Assembly (NCBI GenBank): GCA_020025135.1
Contig: JAHHSQ010000001.1
Span: 64,179-128,178, forward strand
Direction: 5' to 3'
Source: Pectinatus sp.
GTDB lineage: Bacteria; Bacillota; Negativicutes; Selenomonadales; Selenomonadaceae
Length of the DNA: 64,000 nt
The notes under the pieces are model-generated. The model was given only the letters and a program-made list of their open reading frames with translations. It ran no database searches and had not been told where the DNA came from. The translations under genes were made by a program, and so were the position numbers. Positions 36,289 through 45,490 of the stretch are shown here, piece by piece; within the stretch, counting starts at the first letter, position 1; the number at the start of each line of letters is the position of its first letter.

Positions 36289-37485
36289 ATGAAAAAAGAT
36301 AATATAGCTCTCTTTACTTCTGAATCTGTTACAGAAGGACATCCAGACAAGATTGCTGACCAAATTTCTGACACAATTTTGGATGCTATTTTAGAAAAAG
36401 ACCCACAAGGACGTGTCGCTTGTGAAACCCTTATCACTACTGGACAAGTACATGTGGCAGGGGAAATTTCTACCACTTGCTATGTAGATATTCCTAAATT
36501 AGTGCGTGATAGAATTAGAGAAATTGGCTATACGAGAGCAAAGTATGGCTTTGATGCTTCTACTTGTGGCGTATTAGTTTCTATCGATGAACAATCCCCA
36601 GACATCGCTTTGGGGGTAGATAAATCTCTAGAGGCTAAAGAAGGAGATACTGTTAGTACAGATTCTATTGGCGCTGGTGACCAAGGTATGATGTTTGGCT
36701 ACGCTAGCAATGAAACTCCAGAATATATGCCATTCCCGATTGCGATGGCACATCGTTTGGCACGTCGTTTGACGGAAGTGAGAAAGAATGGAACTTTGCC
36801 GTATCTTCGTCCAGATGGAAAGACACAAGTAACTGTCGCTTATCAAGATGGCAAACCTGTTTATATCGATACGATTGTCGTTTCCTCTCAACATGCTCCA
36901 GAGGTTTCCTTGGAACAAATTAAGGCCGATATTAAAAAACATGTCATTGCTCCGATTATTCCGCAAGATATGTTAAATGATGAGACAAAATACTATATCA
37001 ACCCGACAGGTAAATTTGTCATCGGTGGCCCGCAAGGCGATTGTGGTTTGACAGGAAGAAAAATCATTGTCGATACCTATGGTGGCATGGCTAGACATGG
37101 CGGTGGTGCTTTCTCTGGTAAAGACCCCACAAAGGTAGACCGTTCGGCAGCCTATGCAGCTCGCTATGTAGCTAAAAATATCGTGGCAGCAGGCTTGGCC
37201 GATAAATGCGAAATTCAGTTGGCTTATGCGATTGGCGTAGCTACTCCAGTATCAATCAGAGTGGAAACCTTTGGCACCAATAAAATTCCAGAAGCTGATA
37301 TTATTCCGTTGATTGAAAAACACTTTGATTTGCACCCTGCTGGCATTATCAAAATGTTGAACTTGAGAAGACCAATTTATGCCCAAACGGCAGCATATGG
37401 CCATTTCGGACGTACAGATATTGATTTGCCTTGGGAAAAAACTGATAAGGCAGAAATATTGAGAAAAGAAGCAGGATTGAAATAA
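36289..37485 (+). CDS. metK: S-adenosylmethionine synthetase MetK
   Basis: Makes SAM from methionine and ATP. 398 residues with [19 protein letters not shown] at the start, [12 protein letters not shown], and [19 protein letters not shown]. Behind a SAM-I riboswitch and AAAGGAGGG ribosome site. A 15-base stretch of the riboswitch terminator recurs in its first codons (36301-36315). Confidence 0.97.
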   Translation: MKKDNIALFTSESVTEGHPDKIADQISDTILDAILEKDPQGRVACETLITTGQVHVAGEISTTCYVDIPKLVRDRIREIGYTRAKYGFDASTCGVLVSIDEQSPDIALGVDKSLEAKEGDTVSTDSIGAGDQGMMFGYASNETPEYMPFPIAMAHRLARRLTEVRKNGTLPYLRPDGKTQVTVAYQDGKPVYIDTIVVSSQHAPEVSLEQIKADIKKHVIAPIIPQDMLNDETKYYINPTGKFVIGGPQGDCGLTGRKIIVDTYGGMARHGGGAFSGKDPTKVDRSAAYAARYVAKNIVAAGLADKCEIQLAYAIGVATPVSIRVETFGTNKIPEADIIPLIEKHFDLHPAGIIKMLNLRRPIYAQTAAYGHFGRTDIDLPWEKTDKAEILRKEAGLK

Positions 37486-37509
37486 TTATTAGTCGATATT
37501 AGGGCTAGC

Positions 37510-37537
37510 GCCACCCTCTTTATAGGGTGGCATTTTT
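37510..37537 (+). terminator. Terminator after metK
   Basis: GCCACCCT / AGGGTGGC stem with a 6-base loop, followed by ATTTTTT. Confidence 0.9.
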
Positions 37538-37726
37538 TATTTGTCTGGATATAAAAGCATAGATTGACAGTGATGGCAGTGATAATCTAGACTATTAATA
37601 AGTTAAAGTAAAGAAAGCCCCCAAAATACTTTATAAATGCCTCTCCCAGAGGTGTTTTACTATTTTATATTGGTATTGTGCCATTGGTGCATTTTGCTAT
37701 AAGAAAATGAGAAAAGAGGAAGAGCT

Positions 37727-37749
37727 ATTTTTATCGCAGATATTTTTAT
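37727..37749 (+). CDS. priA: Primosomal helicase PriA, exon 1 (23 nt)
   Basis: A tiny first exon that gives PriA its N-terminal strand: joined with exon 2 it reads FIADIFINIPIKKLQ, like the N-termini of other PriA proteins. The exon is in phase 2 at its end (AT|A). No ATG, GTG or TTG lies in frame between the upstream stop (TAA 37700-37702) and the splice site; the ATT at 37727, a few bases after AGGAAG, is the best candidate start. Start and exon are inferred from protein continuity. Confidence 0.55.
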
Positions 37750-38163
37750 GAAATTCATTTACAGGGAATTTGTAAACATATAGGGAAACCTGTATTGGCG
37801 ATATTTAAAATGAGAAATTGAATTGCTGGGATACCGTAAAGCTGGTGAAACTACAACGTAATTTTTGAAAAAAAGCAGGCGTGAATGTGGCGAAAGCAGA
37901 AAAAATTCAGCAGATGACATATGGTTAAAGCCTAAATGTTATAAAATCGGCAATCAGCAACTAAGCTCCGAAGAGGAGAAAGCTCAACGACTATTCCTCG
38001 TGCGGGAAGTAGATTGCAAGTAATGGGCAATCGAAGTGGTTTTGCCGTCTGATATTATTCAACGGAGAAGAGATAGTCTATACTCAGGGGAAACCTTGAG
38101 GAGTTCATCGGAGAACCGTGTGGATGTAGCGAATCCACATGAACGGGCATTTCAAGCCTCGAG
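37750..38163 (+). ncRNA. Group I intron / mini-IStron in priA (copy 3)
   Basis: 414 nt. P-like AATTGCTGGGA from 37821, Q-like CAATCAGCAACTAAG at 37951-37965, R-like GCTCAACGACTA around 37982-37993 and S-like AGAGATAGTCTA near 38069. The 5' exon ends TTTAT and the guide is GTAAA (37772-37776). A hairpin with GGGAAACC loop next to the guide is shared with the yicC copy. The P9-like hairpin CTCAGG...CCTTGAG differs by compensation. This is the only copy whose first bases are not a stop; the reading frame meets TAG at 37781-37783, still ahead of the core. The last base is G38163. Confidence 0.85.
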
Positions 38164-38656
38164 AAATATTCCCATAAAAAAATTACAAGCTAGTTATACT
38201 TACCTTGTGCCAGAAAAATTGTCTTTTTTAACGGCTGGCTGTCGCGTTATTGTCCCTTTTGGGCGTAGGTTGACGGAAGGATTTATTTTGACAATACACG
38301 AAGTTGAGACTTTACCAGAGACGGAATACGAGCTGAAAACGGTGATAGATTGTTTAGATATTAAGCCGTATTTCTCGCCGCAGACGATGCAGATAAGTCG
38401 CTTCATCAGTACTTATTATCTTTGCACTCCGGCAGAAGCGATGCGACTTTTTATTCCAGGCAAGAATAGTTTGCAGATGCGGGATTACTATTACGCGGCG
38501 ACAGAAAAGAGCGACAAACCGTTTGAAAGACAAATACAGGATTGTTTATGGCAATCGCCAGGGTTATTGTTAAGAGATTTAAAGAAAAAACTGGGAGAAA
38601 GCGTGCCTGATTTAGATAGATGTATAGCCCAGATGTTGCGAAAAAAATTGATTTAT
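38164..38656 (+). CDS. priA: Primosomal helicase PriA, exon 2
   Basis: N-terminal DNA 3'-end-binding domain of PriA (NIPIKKLQASYTYLVPEKL, GCRVIVPFGRRLTEGFIL) and the following winged-helix part up to MLRKKLIY. It stops at TAA 38657-38659, the first codon of the next intron. Codons run on to exon 3 without phase change. Confidence 0.9.
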
Positions 38657-39117
38657 TAATTTTGATGAAAACTCGTTGAGTTGCTTATTCATCTAGTAAA
38701 CACATTGAGAAATTAGTGTGAGCGATAGTTTCGCTATCGGACAAAGAAATTGAATTGCTGGAAAGACGTAAAGCTGATAGGACTACAACAGGATGTGGAA
38801 ACATGGATGTGAAGGCGGCGAAAGCAGAAAAAACCAATCAGATACTGCATGGTTAAAACCTAAACAGAAAAAAATCGTCAATCAGCAGCGAAGCTCCAAA
38901 GTGGAGAACGTTCAACGACTATTCCTCGTGAGGGAAGTAGGTTGCAAGTGATGGGCAATCGAAGTGGTTTCGCCCTAACGCGTGATGGCGAGGGAGAAGA
39001 GATAGTCTATGCTTTGGCGAAAGCCAAAGAAGTTTCTAAGAAAACTGCAAAGAGGGTAGCGCCTTTTTGTGAACCCTTTGGGACAGCGTTTTAAAATAAC
39101 TGTCCCAAATAAAACAG
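38657..39117 (+). ncRNA. Group I intron / mini-IStron in priA (copy 4)
   Basis: 461 nt. P-like AATTGCTGGAAA from 38753, Q-like CAATCAGCAGCGAAG at 38879-38893, R-like GTTCAACGACTA at 38910-38921 and S-like AGAGATAGTCT at 38998-39008. The 5' exon ends TTGATTTAT, the same nine bases as in yicC; guide GTAAA at 38696-38700. Hairpins lie close to both ends (GATGAA...TTCATC near the 5' end; TTTGGGACAG...CTGTCCCAAA at 39078-39109), as IS200/IS605 ends have. P9-like hairpin CTTTGG...CCAAAG. Intron ends in ACAG (39114-39117); first bases TAA stop priA in frame. Confidence 0.88.
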
Positions 39118-39789
39118 ATTGAACATGGATATAAAATAAAGCGAAAAAAACAATATGACGAGTACGTCAATTTGACTATTCCCATTTCGGAAACTTTGCT
39201 TCAGACGATGAAACGAAAGAAAAAGCAGGTAGAAGCCTTGCAAATTTTAGGTAAACAGCCAGAACAAAAAATGGCCGTGAAAGATTTGCAGAATTTGGGC
39301 ATCAACAAGGATATTCTCAATAAATTGGCAGAAAGCAAGTTGTTAGAATATAGCTTTAAACAGGTGTTTCGCGACAGCTATCGTCAATGGCAAGAAGGAG
39401 AAAGAGCTTCCTTTACTTTAACAGATGAACAACAGCAAGCTCTAGCTAAAATAAAACCGGCCTTGACAACTAGTCAGGAGATGCGGTTTTTACTACATGG
39501 TGTCACTGGTAGTGGAAAAACTTTAGTCTATATCGAAGCAGCCAAAACAGCAGAAAAGATGGGCAAACAAGTGCTGTTAATGGTGCCAGAAATTGTGTTG
39601 ACAGGTCAATTGGTGACTAGTTTTAAAAAGTATTTTGGGGACCGAGTGGTGGTTATACACAGTAAATTGACCATCAATGAACGCAGTGATACTTTTGAGC
39701 GTATTCGTTCTGGTGAGGCGCATGTCGTCATTGGAGCGCGTTCAGCTCTCTTTTCACCGTTTATAGATTTAGGCTTGATTATTATTGAT
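39118..39789 (+). CDS. priA: Primosomal helicase PriA, exon 3
   Basis: Starts IEHGYKIKRKKQYDEYVNLTIPIS and continues into the first helicase lobe with Walker A HGVTGSGKTLVYIEA and GARSALFSPF. It ends exactly after LIIID, the first residue of the DEEH box; the next three bases are TAA. The helicase is therefore split between the D and the EEH of motif II. Confidence 0.92.
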
Positions 39790-40216
39790 TAAAAATGAGT
39801 CACATACTCGTGACTTTAGTCATGAGTAAGATGAACAAATAGTCAGCATATATAGAAATATATATGTAGATACGGACTGAAAGAAATCCGTACAGGACAG
39901 CATCTGAATTGCTGGAAACCCCTTAGAGCTCTTGCAGCCACAACGAAGCTTTGAAATAAAGGCAAGCGTGAAGGCAAAAAATGGCCAGAGATTGGGCAAT
40001 CAGCAGCGAAACTCTGAAGAGGAGAAGGTTCAACGACTATCCCTCCCGAGGGGAGTACGCGGTAAGCGATTGGCCGCGGAAGTAGATGAGGCCTTAGCAG
40101 GTAAAGCTGAAGGATAAGATATAGTCTGTGCTTGCGCGAAAGTGCAAGAAGTTCATAGGAGAACTGCTCGCTGAGTAGCGCCAGTGGGTGAATAATAACT
40201 CCGTTAGGAGATACAG
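39790..40216 (+). ncRNA. Group I intron / mini-IStron in the priA DEEH box (copy 5)
   Basis: 427 nt. P-like AATTGCTGGAAA at 39907-39918, Q-like AATCAGCAGCGAA at 39998-40010, R-like GTTCAACGACTA at 40027-40038 and S-like AAGATATAGTCT at 40116-40127. The 5' exon ends ATTGAT and the guide is GTCAG (39842-39846), as in murD. The P7.1-type hairpin reads CCCTC...GAGGGG where others have TTCCTC...GAGGGAA, a compensatory change. A hairpin CTCC/GGAG lies just before the end, which is ACAG (40213-40216). First bases TAA. The most divergent core of the six. Confidence 0.87.
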
Positions 40217-41434
40217 GAAGAACACGATGCCTCTTATAAACAGGATGAAGCACCGCGCTATCATACGCGTGATATTGCTAATTACATGACCAGTTTGTAT
40301 AAAGGAGTATTGATTTTAGGTAGTGCGACACCTTCTTTAGAGAGCTATTATCTAGCTCAAACTGGTAAATATGTTCTTTTAGAAATGAAAAATCGCATCG
40401 ATAAAAAACCAATGCCCCATATAGTGCCAGTAGATATGCGAGAAGAGCTACATTTTGGTAATAGAAAAATTCTTTCTCGTTCTCTACAAAAGCTTTTGCA
40501 GGAAACTCTGGCTAGGAAGGAGCAAAGCATCATCATGCTCAATCGGCGTGGCTATGCTACTTTTGTGATGTGTCGGTCTTGTGGCGAGGTGATACATTGT
40601 CCCAAATGTGATTTACCGATGGTATACCATCGCGAGCAGTATTTGGCTTGTCACCGTTGTGATATCACTCAACCAGTACCTAAACAATGTCCAAAATGCT
40701 CAAGTAAGATGATTAAATTCTTTGGCTCTGGCACGGAAAAGTTGGAACAAGAATTAGAGGAGCTCTATCCGGACGCGCGCGTTATTAGGCTAGATAGAGA
40801 TACGACGAAGCGTAAGATGGCGCACATCGATATATTACATGCCTTTCGTGATAGAAAATACGATATATTATTGGGCACGCAGATGGTGGCAAAAGGACAC
40901 GACATTCCCAATGTTACAGCAGTTGGCATAATTAGTGCCGATTCTGTCTTGCATTTACCTAATTTTCGCTCCCCAGAACGTTGTTTTGCTCTAATAACTC
41001 AGACGGCAGGGCGAGCGGGTAGGGGAGTAAAGCAAGGAGAAGTTATTATTCAAAGTTACAATCCGCAACATTATGCCGTCCAATACGGCATCAAACAGGA
41101 TTATAGTGGTTTTTACGAGGCGGAGTTGCCCTTACGAAAGGAAAATTTTTATCCTCCTTTTGCGCAATTAATTCAACTCATGGTACAAAATAAAGAAGAG
41201 GAAATTGCCTATAAACGGGCAAAGGAAATAAAACAGTTGTTTAACGCGGAATTTACTTCTAACAATGACTACCAACTACTTGGTCCTGCGCCGGCAATTA
41301 TCGCCAAATTAAACGATATTTATCGCTTTGTTATTCTGTTGAAGGGAAAGGACATGAGGCCGTTACAGGATTTTTTAAAGCGACATAAATTACACATAGA
41401 AGATGGTATTAGTATCAATGTTAATCCATTTTAG
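40217..41434 (+). CDS. priA: Primosomal helicase PriA, exon 4
   Basis: C-terminal 405 residues: EEHDASYKQDEAPRYHTRD completes motif II, LGSATPSLESYYLA is motif III, then four CxxC-type pairs bind zinc (CRSCGEVIHCPKC, CHRC, CPKC), followed by the second helicase lobe (GTQMVAKGHDIPN, QTAGRAGRG). The four exons sum to about 801 residues, a normal PriA that restarts stalled replication forks. The def-fmt pair downstream of priA is the order seen in many Firmicutes. Confidence 0.94.
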   Translation, partial: EEHDASYKQDEAPRYHTRDIANYMTSLYKGVLILGSATPSLESYYLAQTGKYVLLEMKNRIDKKPMPHIVPVDMREELHFGNRKILSRSLQKLLQETLARKEQSIIMLNRRGYATFVMCRSCGEVIHCPKCDLPMVYHREQYLACHRCDITQPVPKQCPKCSSKMIKFFGSGTEKLEQELEELYPDARVIRLDRDTTKRKMAHIDILHAFRDRKYDILLGTQMVAKGHDIPNVTAVGIISADSVLHLPNFRSPERCFALITQTAGRAGRGVKQGEVIIQSYNPQHYAVQYGIKQDYSGFYEAELPLRKENFYPPFAQLIQLMVQNKEEEIAYKRAKEIKQLFNAEFTSNNDYQLLGPAPAIIAKLNDIYRFVILLKGKDMRPLQDFLKRHKLHIEDGISINVNPF

Positions 41435-41499
41435 ATATGACCATAGCTAAAGCGGTTATTTCATTCGAAAAGAATTAATTATCAGCTAGTGCTGCTGGT

Positions 41500-41527
41500 A
41501 AGGGGGAGGGAAAAGAACCTCCCCCTT
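41500..41527 (+). terminator. Terminator after priA
   Basis: AAGGGGGAGG pairs with CCTCCCCCTT across eight bases, followed by ATATTTTT. Confidence 0.85.
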
Positions 41528-41591
41528 ATATTTTTGTGTAATGGATGGGAGAAGAATTCACTGTGTATGGGCTTTATTGCCATTGAGTGAA

Positions 41592-41620
41592 TTGCAGAGT
41601 GGTTTGTCATTTGTTATAAT
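41592..41620 (+). promoter_or_regulatory. Candidate def-fmt promoter
   Basis: Perfect TATAAT (41615-41620) with TTGCAG 17 bases upstream (3 of 6 for the -35), 36 bases before the def start. Confidence 0.45.
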
Positions 41621-41655
41621 ATAATAGTTTGTAGATAAGAAAGGAATGATAAGAG

Positions 41656-42114
41656 ATGGCAATTTTAGAGATAAAAAAAGTTGGCGATACTTCTTTGCGC
41701 CAAAAAGCATTGCCAGTAGAACGCATAGATGGAACAATTAGACATTTGTTAGATGATATGGCAGAAACGATGTATAAAGCAGATGGAGTGGGGCTAGCTG
41801 CTCCACAGGTAGGTGTAAATAAGCGCATTGTCGTCATTGATACCGGAGAGGGACTTTTGGAATTGATAAATCCAGAAATTGTGCGCAGTGAGGGAGAAAT
41901 GGAAAACACGGAGGGATGTCTTAGTGTGCCAGGTACTAGCGGTCGCGTAAAGCGAGCACAAAAGGTCTATGTACACTATCTCAATCGCCGTGGCAAACGC
42001 AATCGCATTATTGCAAATGGAAATTTATTAGCCACTTGCTTACAACATGAAATAGACCATTTAGAAGGTATTTTATTTATTGATAAAGCAGAGGAAGTAC
42101 GTACTAATGTCTAA
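41656..42114 (+). CDS. def: Peptide deformylase
   Basis: Removes the formyl group from nascent proteins. 152 residues with GVGLAAPQVG, EGCLSVPG (metal Cys) and QHEIDHLEG (HExxH), all three deformylase motifs. Its stop lies inside the fmt start region. Confidence 0.96.
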   Translation: MAILEIKKVGDTSLRQKALPVERIDGTIRHLLDDMAETMYKADGVGLAAPQVGVNKRIVVIDTGEGLLELINPEIVRSEGEMENTEGCLSVPGTSGRVKRAQKVYVHYLNRRGKRNRIIANGNLLATCLQHEIDHLEGILFIDKAEEVRTNV

Positions 42115-43021
42115 AAAATTACGCGTCGTATTTATGGGTACACCAGAATTTGCTGTGCCTTGTTTAGAAAAATTAAATGAAATTACCGATGTCGTGCTTG
42201 TTGTAACGCAACCGGACAGAAAACGCGGCCGTGGTCAAAAGGTTACTTTTTCTCCAGTCAAAGAATACGCTACCTCACATGGATTACCAGTGTATCAGCC
42301 GGAAAAAATTAAAAATACAGAAGCAGTAGAGTATGTGCGCCGTTTTCACCCCGATTTAATTGTGGTTGTTGCTTTCGGTCAGATTTTGTCGACCGCCGTT
42401 TTGGATATACCGCCATTGGGTTGTGTGAATGTGCATGCTTCCTTATTACCGCGTTGGCGAGGCGCTGCCCCAATTCATTGGTCAATCATTTCTGGCGATA
42501 AGGTGACGGGAGTTACCACTATGTATATGGATGCTGGATTAGATACAGGAGATATGATATTTAAAACGGAAGTTCCTATCACACCGGAGATGACAACAGC
42601 TGAATTGCACGATATTTTGGCTAAACAGGGCGCTAATCTTTTACAGAAAACTGTTCTTGCCATTATGAAGGGGGAAGCCCCACGTCAAAAGCAAGAAGGT
42701 GACTCCACTTATGCTAAAATGCTTCACGAACAGGATTGTGAAATCGATTGGCAAGCCAAAGCTAATGACATTCACAATCTAGTGCGCGGACTCAATTCTT
42801 GGCCAGTAGCACGGGGAATTTTGCAGGGGAAAAAGGTGCGTTTCTTTAGAACTAGAGTTTTGGAAGGAAGAGGCGAACCAGGTCAAATTGTTCGGGCCGA
42901 TAAAAATGGTATTGTTGTTGGTACCGGAGAAGGATTGTTGTCAATTTTAGAATTACAATTAGAAAATAAAAAGCGCATGAGTGCAGCAGCTTTTTTGAAT
43001 GGACATAAATTGACAAAATAA
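42107..43021 (+). CDS. fmt: Methionyl-tRNA formyltransferase
   Basis: Formylates initiator Met-tRNA. 304 residues from ATG 42107 (GAGGAAG upstream): VVFMGTPEFAVPCLEKL, VHASLLPRWRGAAPIHWSI with the catalytic HxSLLP, and MYMDAGLDTGDM. It overlaps def by 8 bases. Confidence 0.96.
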   Translation: MSKKLRVVFMGTPEFAVPCLEKLNEITDVVLVVTQPDRKRGRGQKVTFSPVKEYATSHGLPVYQPEKIKNTEAVEYVRRFHPDLIVVVAFGQILSTAVLDIPPLGCVNVHASLLPRWRGAAPIHWSIISGDKVTGVTTMYMDAGLDTGDMIFKTEVPITPEMTTAELHDILAKQGANLLQKTVLAIMKGEAPRQKQEGDSTYAKMLHEQDCEIDWQAKANDIHNLVRGLNSWPVARGILQGKKVRFFRTRVLEGRGEPGQIVRADKNGIVVGTGEGLLSILELQLENKKRMSAAAFLNGHKLTK

Positions 43022-43050
43022 AAAAACTGCTGTTTATAACAGCAGTTTTT
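43022..43050. terminator. Terminator between fmt and Bax1-like gene
   Basis: AAAACTGCTGTT with AACAGCAGTTTT around a three-base loop; A and T tracts on both sides serve both convergent genes. Confidence 0.88.
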
Positions 43051-43072
43051 GCCTTTTCTATGATTAATGGAA

Positions 43073-43798
43073 TTAACGATTGTTCATCATGGACATTATA
43101 ATACTAACTAAGCGGAGAATTTCCACATAGAGCCATACCAAGGTGACCAAGAGACCAAAGGCACAGAAATATTCGTAGTATTTAGGTGCTCCGTTGTTGA
43201 CACATTGTTCAATATTGTCAAAATCTAGTAGGAGGTTCATGGAAGCAATACCACAAATAATCAGGGATACGCCCAGTCCGATGATGCCACTGCTGGGGAT
43301 TAAGTTGATGCCAAACCACGATACGACAAAGCCAATTAGATAAAAGATGACGACGGCAAAAGTCATACTGATAATGGCTGAACGTAATTTATCTGTAACT
43401 GAAATGATGCCAGTTTTCCAAAGGAAGAGCATCAAAACTAGGATGGTAAAGGTCACTCCGACAGCAATGAGGGAAATACCAAAATATAGCTGTTCAAATT
43501 GTCTAGAGATTAGACCGAGAGCAATCCCTTCGAAGATAGCATAGCCAGGTGCTGTGTACTCAGCTATCGTCGGTTTAAACGAAGTTATCATGGCCAATAT
43601 AAAACCACAGACACAACCAGCCATGATGCCTAAACCAGCCATATCGCCCAATAGGTAATTGGCGGCAACAGCAGAAATAATTGTTAAGCCGATTAGACCG
43701 ATACTTTTATTTATAGTGCCACTTAAAGTAGCAGGTTGTACATACTGTTGGGCAGATGGATTGTTTTCTTTAATGATACGCATAACAGGATTAGCCAT
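43073..43798 (-). CDS. Bax inhibitor-1/YccA family membrane protein
   Basis: A 241-residue polytopic protein with about seven hydrophobic segments and the family stretch TAPGYAIFEGIALGLISRQFE. The start at 43798 follows AGAGGTGTT; an earlier in-frame ATG at 43870 would add an unlikely leader. YccA/Bax1 proteins act as ion channels or FtsH substrates in other bacteria; the role here is unknown. Confidence 0.87.
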   Translation of the reverse strand: MANPVMRIIKENNPSAQQYVQPATLSGTINKSIGLIGLTIISAVAANYLLGDMAGLGIMAGCVCGFILAMITSFKPTIAEYTAPGYAIFEGIALGLISRQFEQLYFGISLIAVGVTFTILVLMLFLWKTGIISVTDKLRSAIISMTFAVVIFYLIGFVVSWFGINLIPSSGIIGLGVSLIICGIASMNLLLDFDNIEQCVNNGAPKYYEYFCAFGLLVTLVWLYVEILRLVSIIMSMMNNR

Positions 43799-43944
43799 TT
43801 TAACACCTCTATTATATTTAAATTTTACCTTATTATAACATTTCTGTGTTAAAATTAAAAGGATATGCATCGATAGCTCGGTTAAGAAATAGAGTGGATG
43901 GGGAGGATTTAGTTACATTACCTATAAGATATTGGAGTAAAAAA

Positions 43945-44628
43945 ATGATGAAATCGTCTGAAAAAAAAGTTAAAATACTAGCCTATTTGATTCTAATAGG
44001 GCTATTGATGGGAATATATTTTATTTCGCCACATTTTTATAAAGACTTATTTAGAATCATTATGAGTGGCAATATGCAGGAAATAGCCAAATACATCAGT
44101 TCATTTGGGGCTTGGGCCATGTTCTTTGGCTTTATATTGGTGCTGTTAATCAATATTGTCGGTCTGCCATCGATTTTTGCCATCACTGCTAATGGATTGG
44201 TTTTTGGACCGTACTGGGGTGTTCTAATCAGTTGGATTGGTGAATCCATCGGTGTAATCTTTGGCTTTCTCCTTATGCGCACTATTTTGCGCTCTTCGGC
44301 AGAAAAATTGATTGCCCACAGTAAGTATCTAAAAAAATTAGATGAGTTTAGTGGGAAAAATGGTTTTCAAATGATGGTTATCTTGCGCTCCTTACCGTAT
44401 TTTCCCTCTGGCGCTTTGACGGCTTTTGGCGCTTTAAGTAAAATTGGGTTGCGAGATTATTGCTTGGCGAGTTTCATCGGTAAGTTGCCTTCTACGGTTG
44501 TAGAAGTATTCGTCGGTTATGATGCCTTTAATTATAAGGAAAATATGACTCGCCTGATAGTGATTGTCGGGTTATCCGTAATTGTTTATGGCGGTATTTG
44601 GTATTATAATAGAAAACGTGTTTCTTGA
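43945..44628 (+). CDS. TVP38/TMEM64 (VTT domain) membrane protein
   Basis: A 227-residue membrane protein of the DedA-like VTT class: GLPSIFAITANGLVFGPYWG and the family motif RSLPYFPSGALTAFGALSKI. Such proteins are thought to flip lipids or couple to proton flow; no direct substrate can be read. Start at 43945 after GGAG. Confidence 0.85.
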   Translation: MMKSSEKKVKILAYLILIGLLMGIYFISPHFYKDLFRIIMSGNMQEIAKYISSFGAWAMFFGFILVLLINIVGLPSIFAITANGLVFGPYWGVLISWIGESIGVIFGFLLMRTILRSSAEKLIAHSKYLKKLDEFSGKNGFQMMVILRSLPYFPSGALTAFGALSKIGLRDYCLASFIGKLPSTVVEVFVGYDAFNYKENMTRLIVIVGLSVIVYGGIWYYNRKRVS

Positions 44629-44666
44629 TTTAACGTAAAAATATTTTTGTTGGAGGTTTTGACAAA

Positions 44667-45455
44667 ATGATAAAAATAGTAGTCGCTGGAGCAGCCGGTA
44701 GAATGGGTAGAGCAGTTTTGCAAGCGATAGCGGATGATGCAGAACTGGAATTAGTCGGGGCAGCCGGTTTACGTGCTGGTTTGGATACCGGTGAATTAAT
44801 TGGTAAGGGGAAAAGTGGCATTGTGACGGAATGCGACCTGAAGGCTCTTTTGGAAAGGACAAAACCAGATGTAATGGTTGATTTTACCACGCCTAGTAGT
44901 GTCTTTTCTAATGTTATGACTGCTCTAGATTGTGGAGTTAGTCCAGTTATTGGCACGACAGGATTGACCGCGGACAACAAAAAATTAATACATGATAAAG
45001 CCCTTTCTACCAAGACACCAGCCTTTTTAGCGGCTAATTTTGCCATTGGAGCAGTGTTATTGATGATGGCTTGTAAGAAAATCGCCCAGTATATGCCCAA
45101 TGTAGAAATCATCGAAATGCATCATGATAAAAAATTAGATGCTCCATCGGGAACAGCTATTACGACGGCAGAAATGATAAGTGAAGTACGCAAACCGATG
45201 CGACAAGGACACCCCGATAGCAAAGAAACCTTATCGGGTGCGAGAGGCGCAGAATTGAATGGTATTCCCATTCACAGCGTGCGTTTGCCAGGATATGTAG
45301 CGCATCAGGAAGTCATCTTTGGTGGGTTAGGACAAACTTTGAGCATTAGACATGACAGTATCGACAGAGTATCTTTTATGCCAGGTGTAGTTTTAGCTTG
45401 CAAAAAAGTGAGAAATTTAGTAGGTTTAGTAGAAAATTTAGATAAGATACTTTAA
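44667..45455 (+). CDS. dapB: 4-Hydroxy-tetrahydrodipicolinate reductase DapB
   Basis: NAD(P)H-dependent step of the DAP/lysine pathway. 262 residues: VAGAAGRMGRAVLQAI, GTTGLTADN, EMHHDKKLDAPSGTAI (the EIHHxxKxDAPSGT-type motif). The asd gene 26 bases on is in the same pathway. Confidence 0.96.
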   Translation: MIKIVVAGAAGRMGRAVLQAIADDAELELVGAAGLRAGLDTGELIGKGKSGIVTECDLKALLERTKPDVMVDFTTPSSVFSNVMTALDCGVSPVIGTTGLTADNKKLIHDKALSTKTPAFLAANFAIGAVLLMMACKKIAQYMPNVEIIEMHHDKKLDAPSGTAITTAEMISEVRKPMRQGHPDSKETLSGARGAELNGIPIHSVRLPGYVAHQEVIFGGLGQTLSIRHDSIDRVSFMPGVVLACKKVRNLVGLVENLDKIL

Positions 45456-45490
45456 GCAATAAAGCAAGAGTATTTGATGAGGTGAAGCTT

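Noticed and set aside
38036-38163. Reading frame from inside priA intron copy 3 into exon 2 as a real protein N-terminus
   Set aside because: The part before 38164 translates the intron's core and has no similarity to PriA; it is open by chance.
37750-40216. Homing endonuclease or transposase genes in the introns
   Set aside because: No frame of useful length with LAGLIDADG, GIY-YIG, HNH, Y1 or TnpB motifs was seen in any copy.
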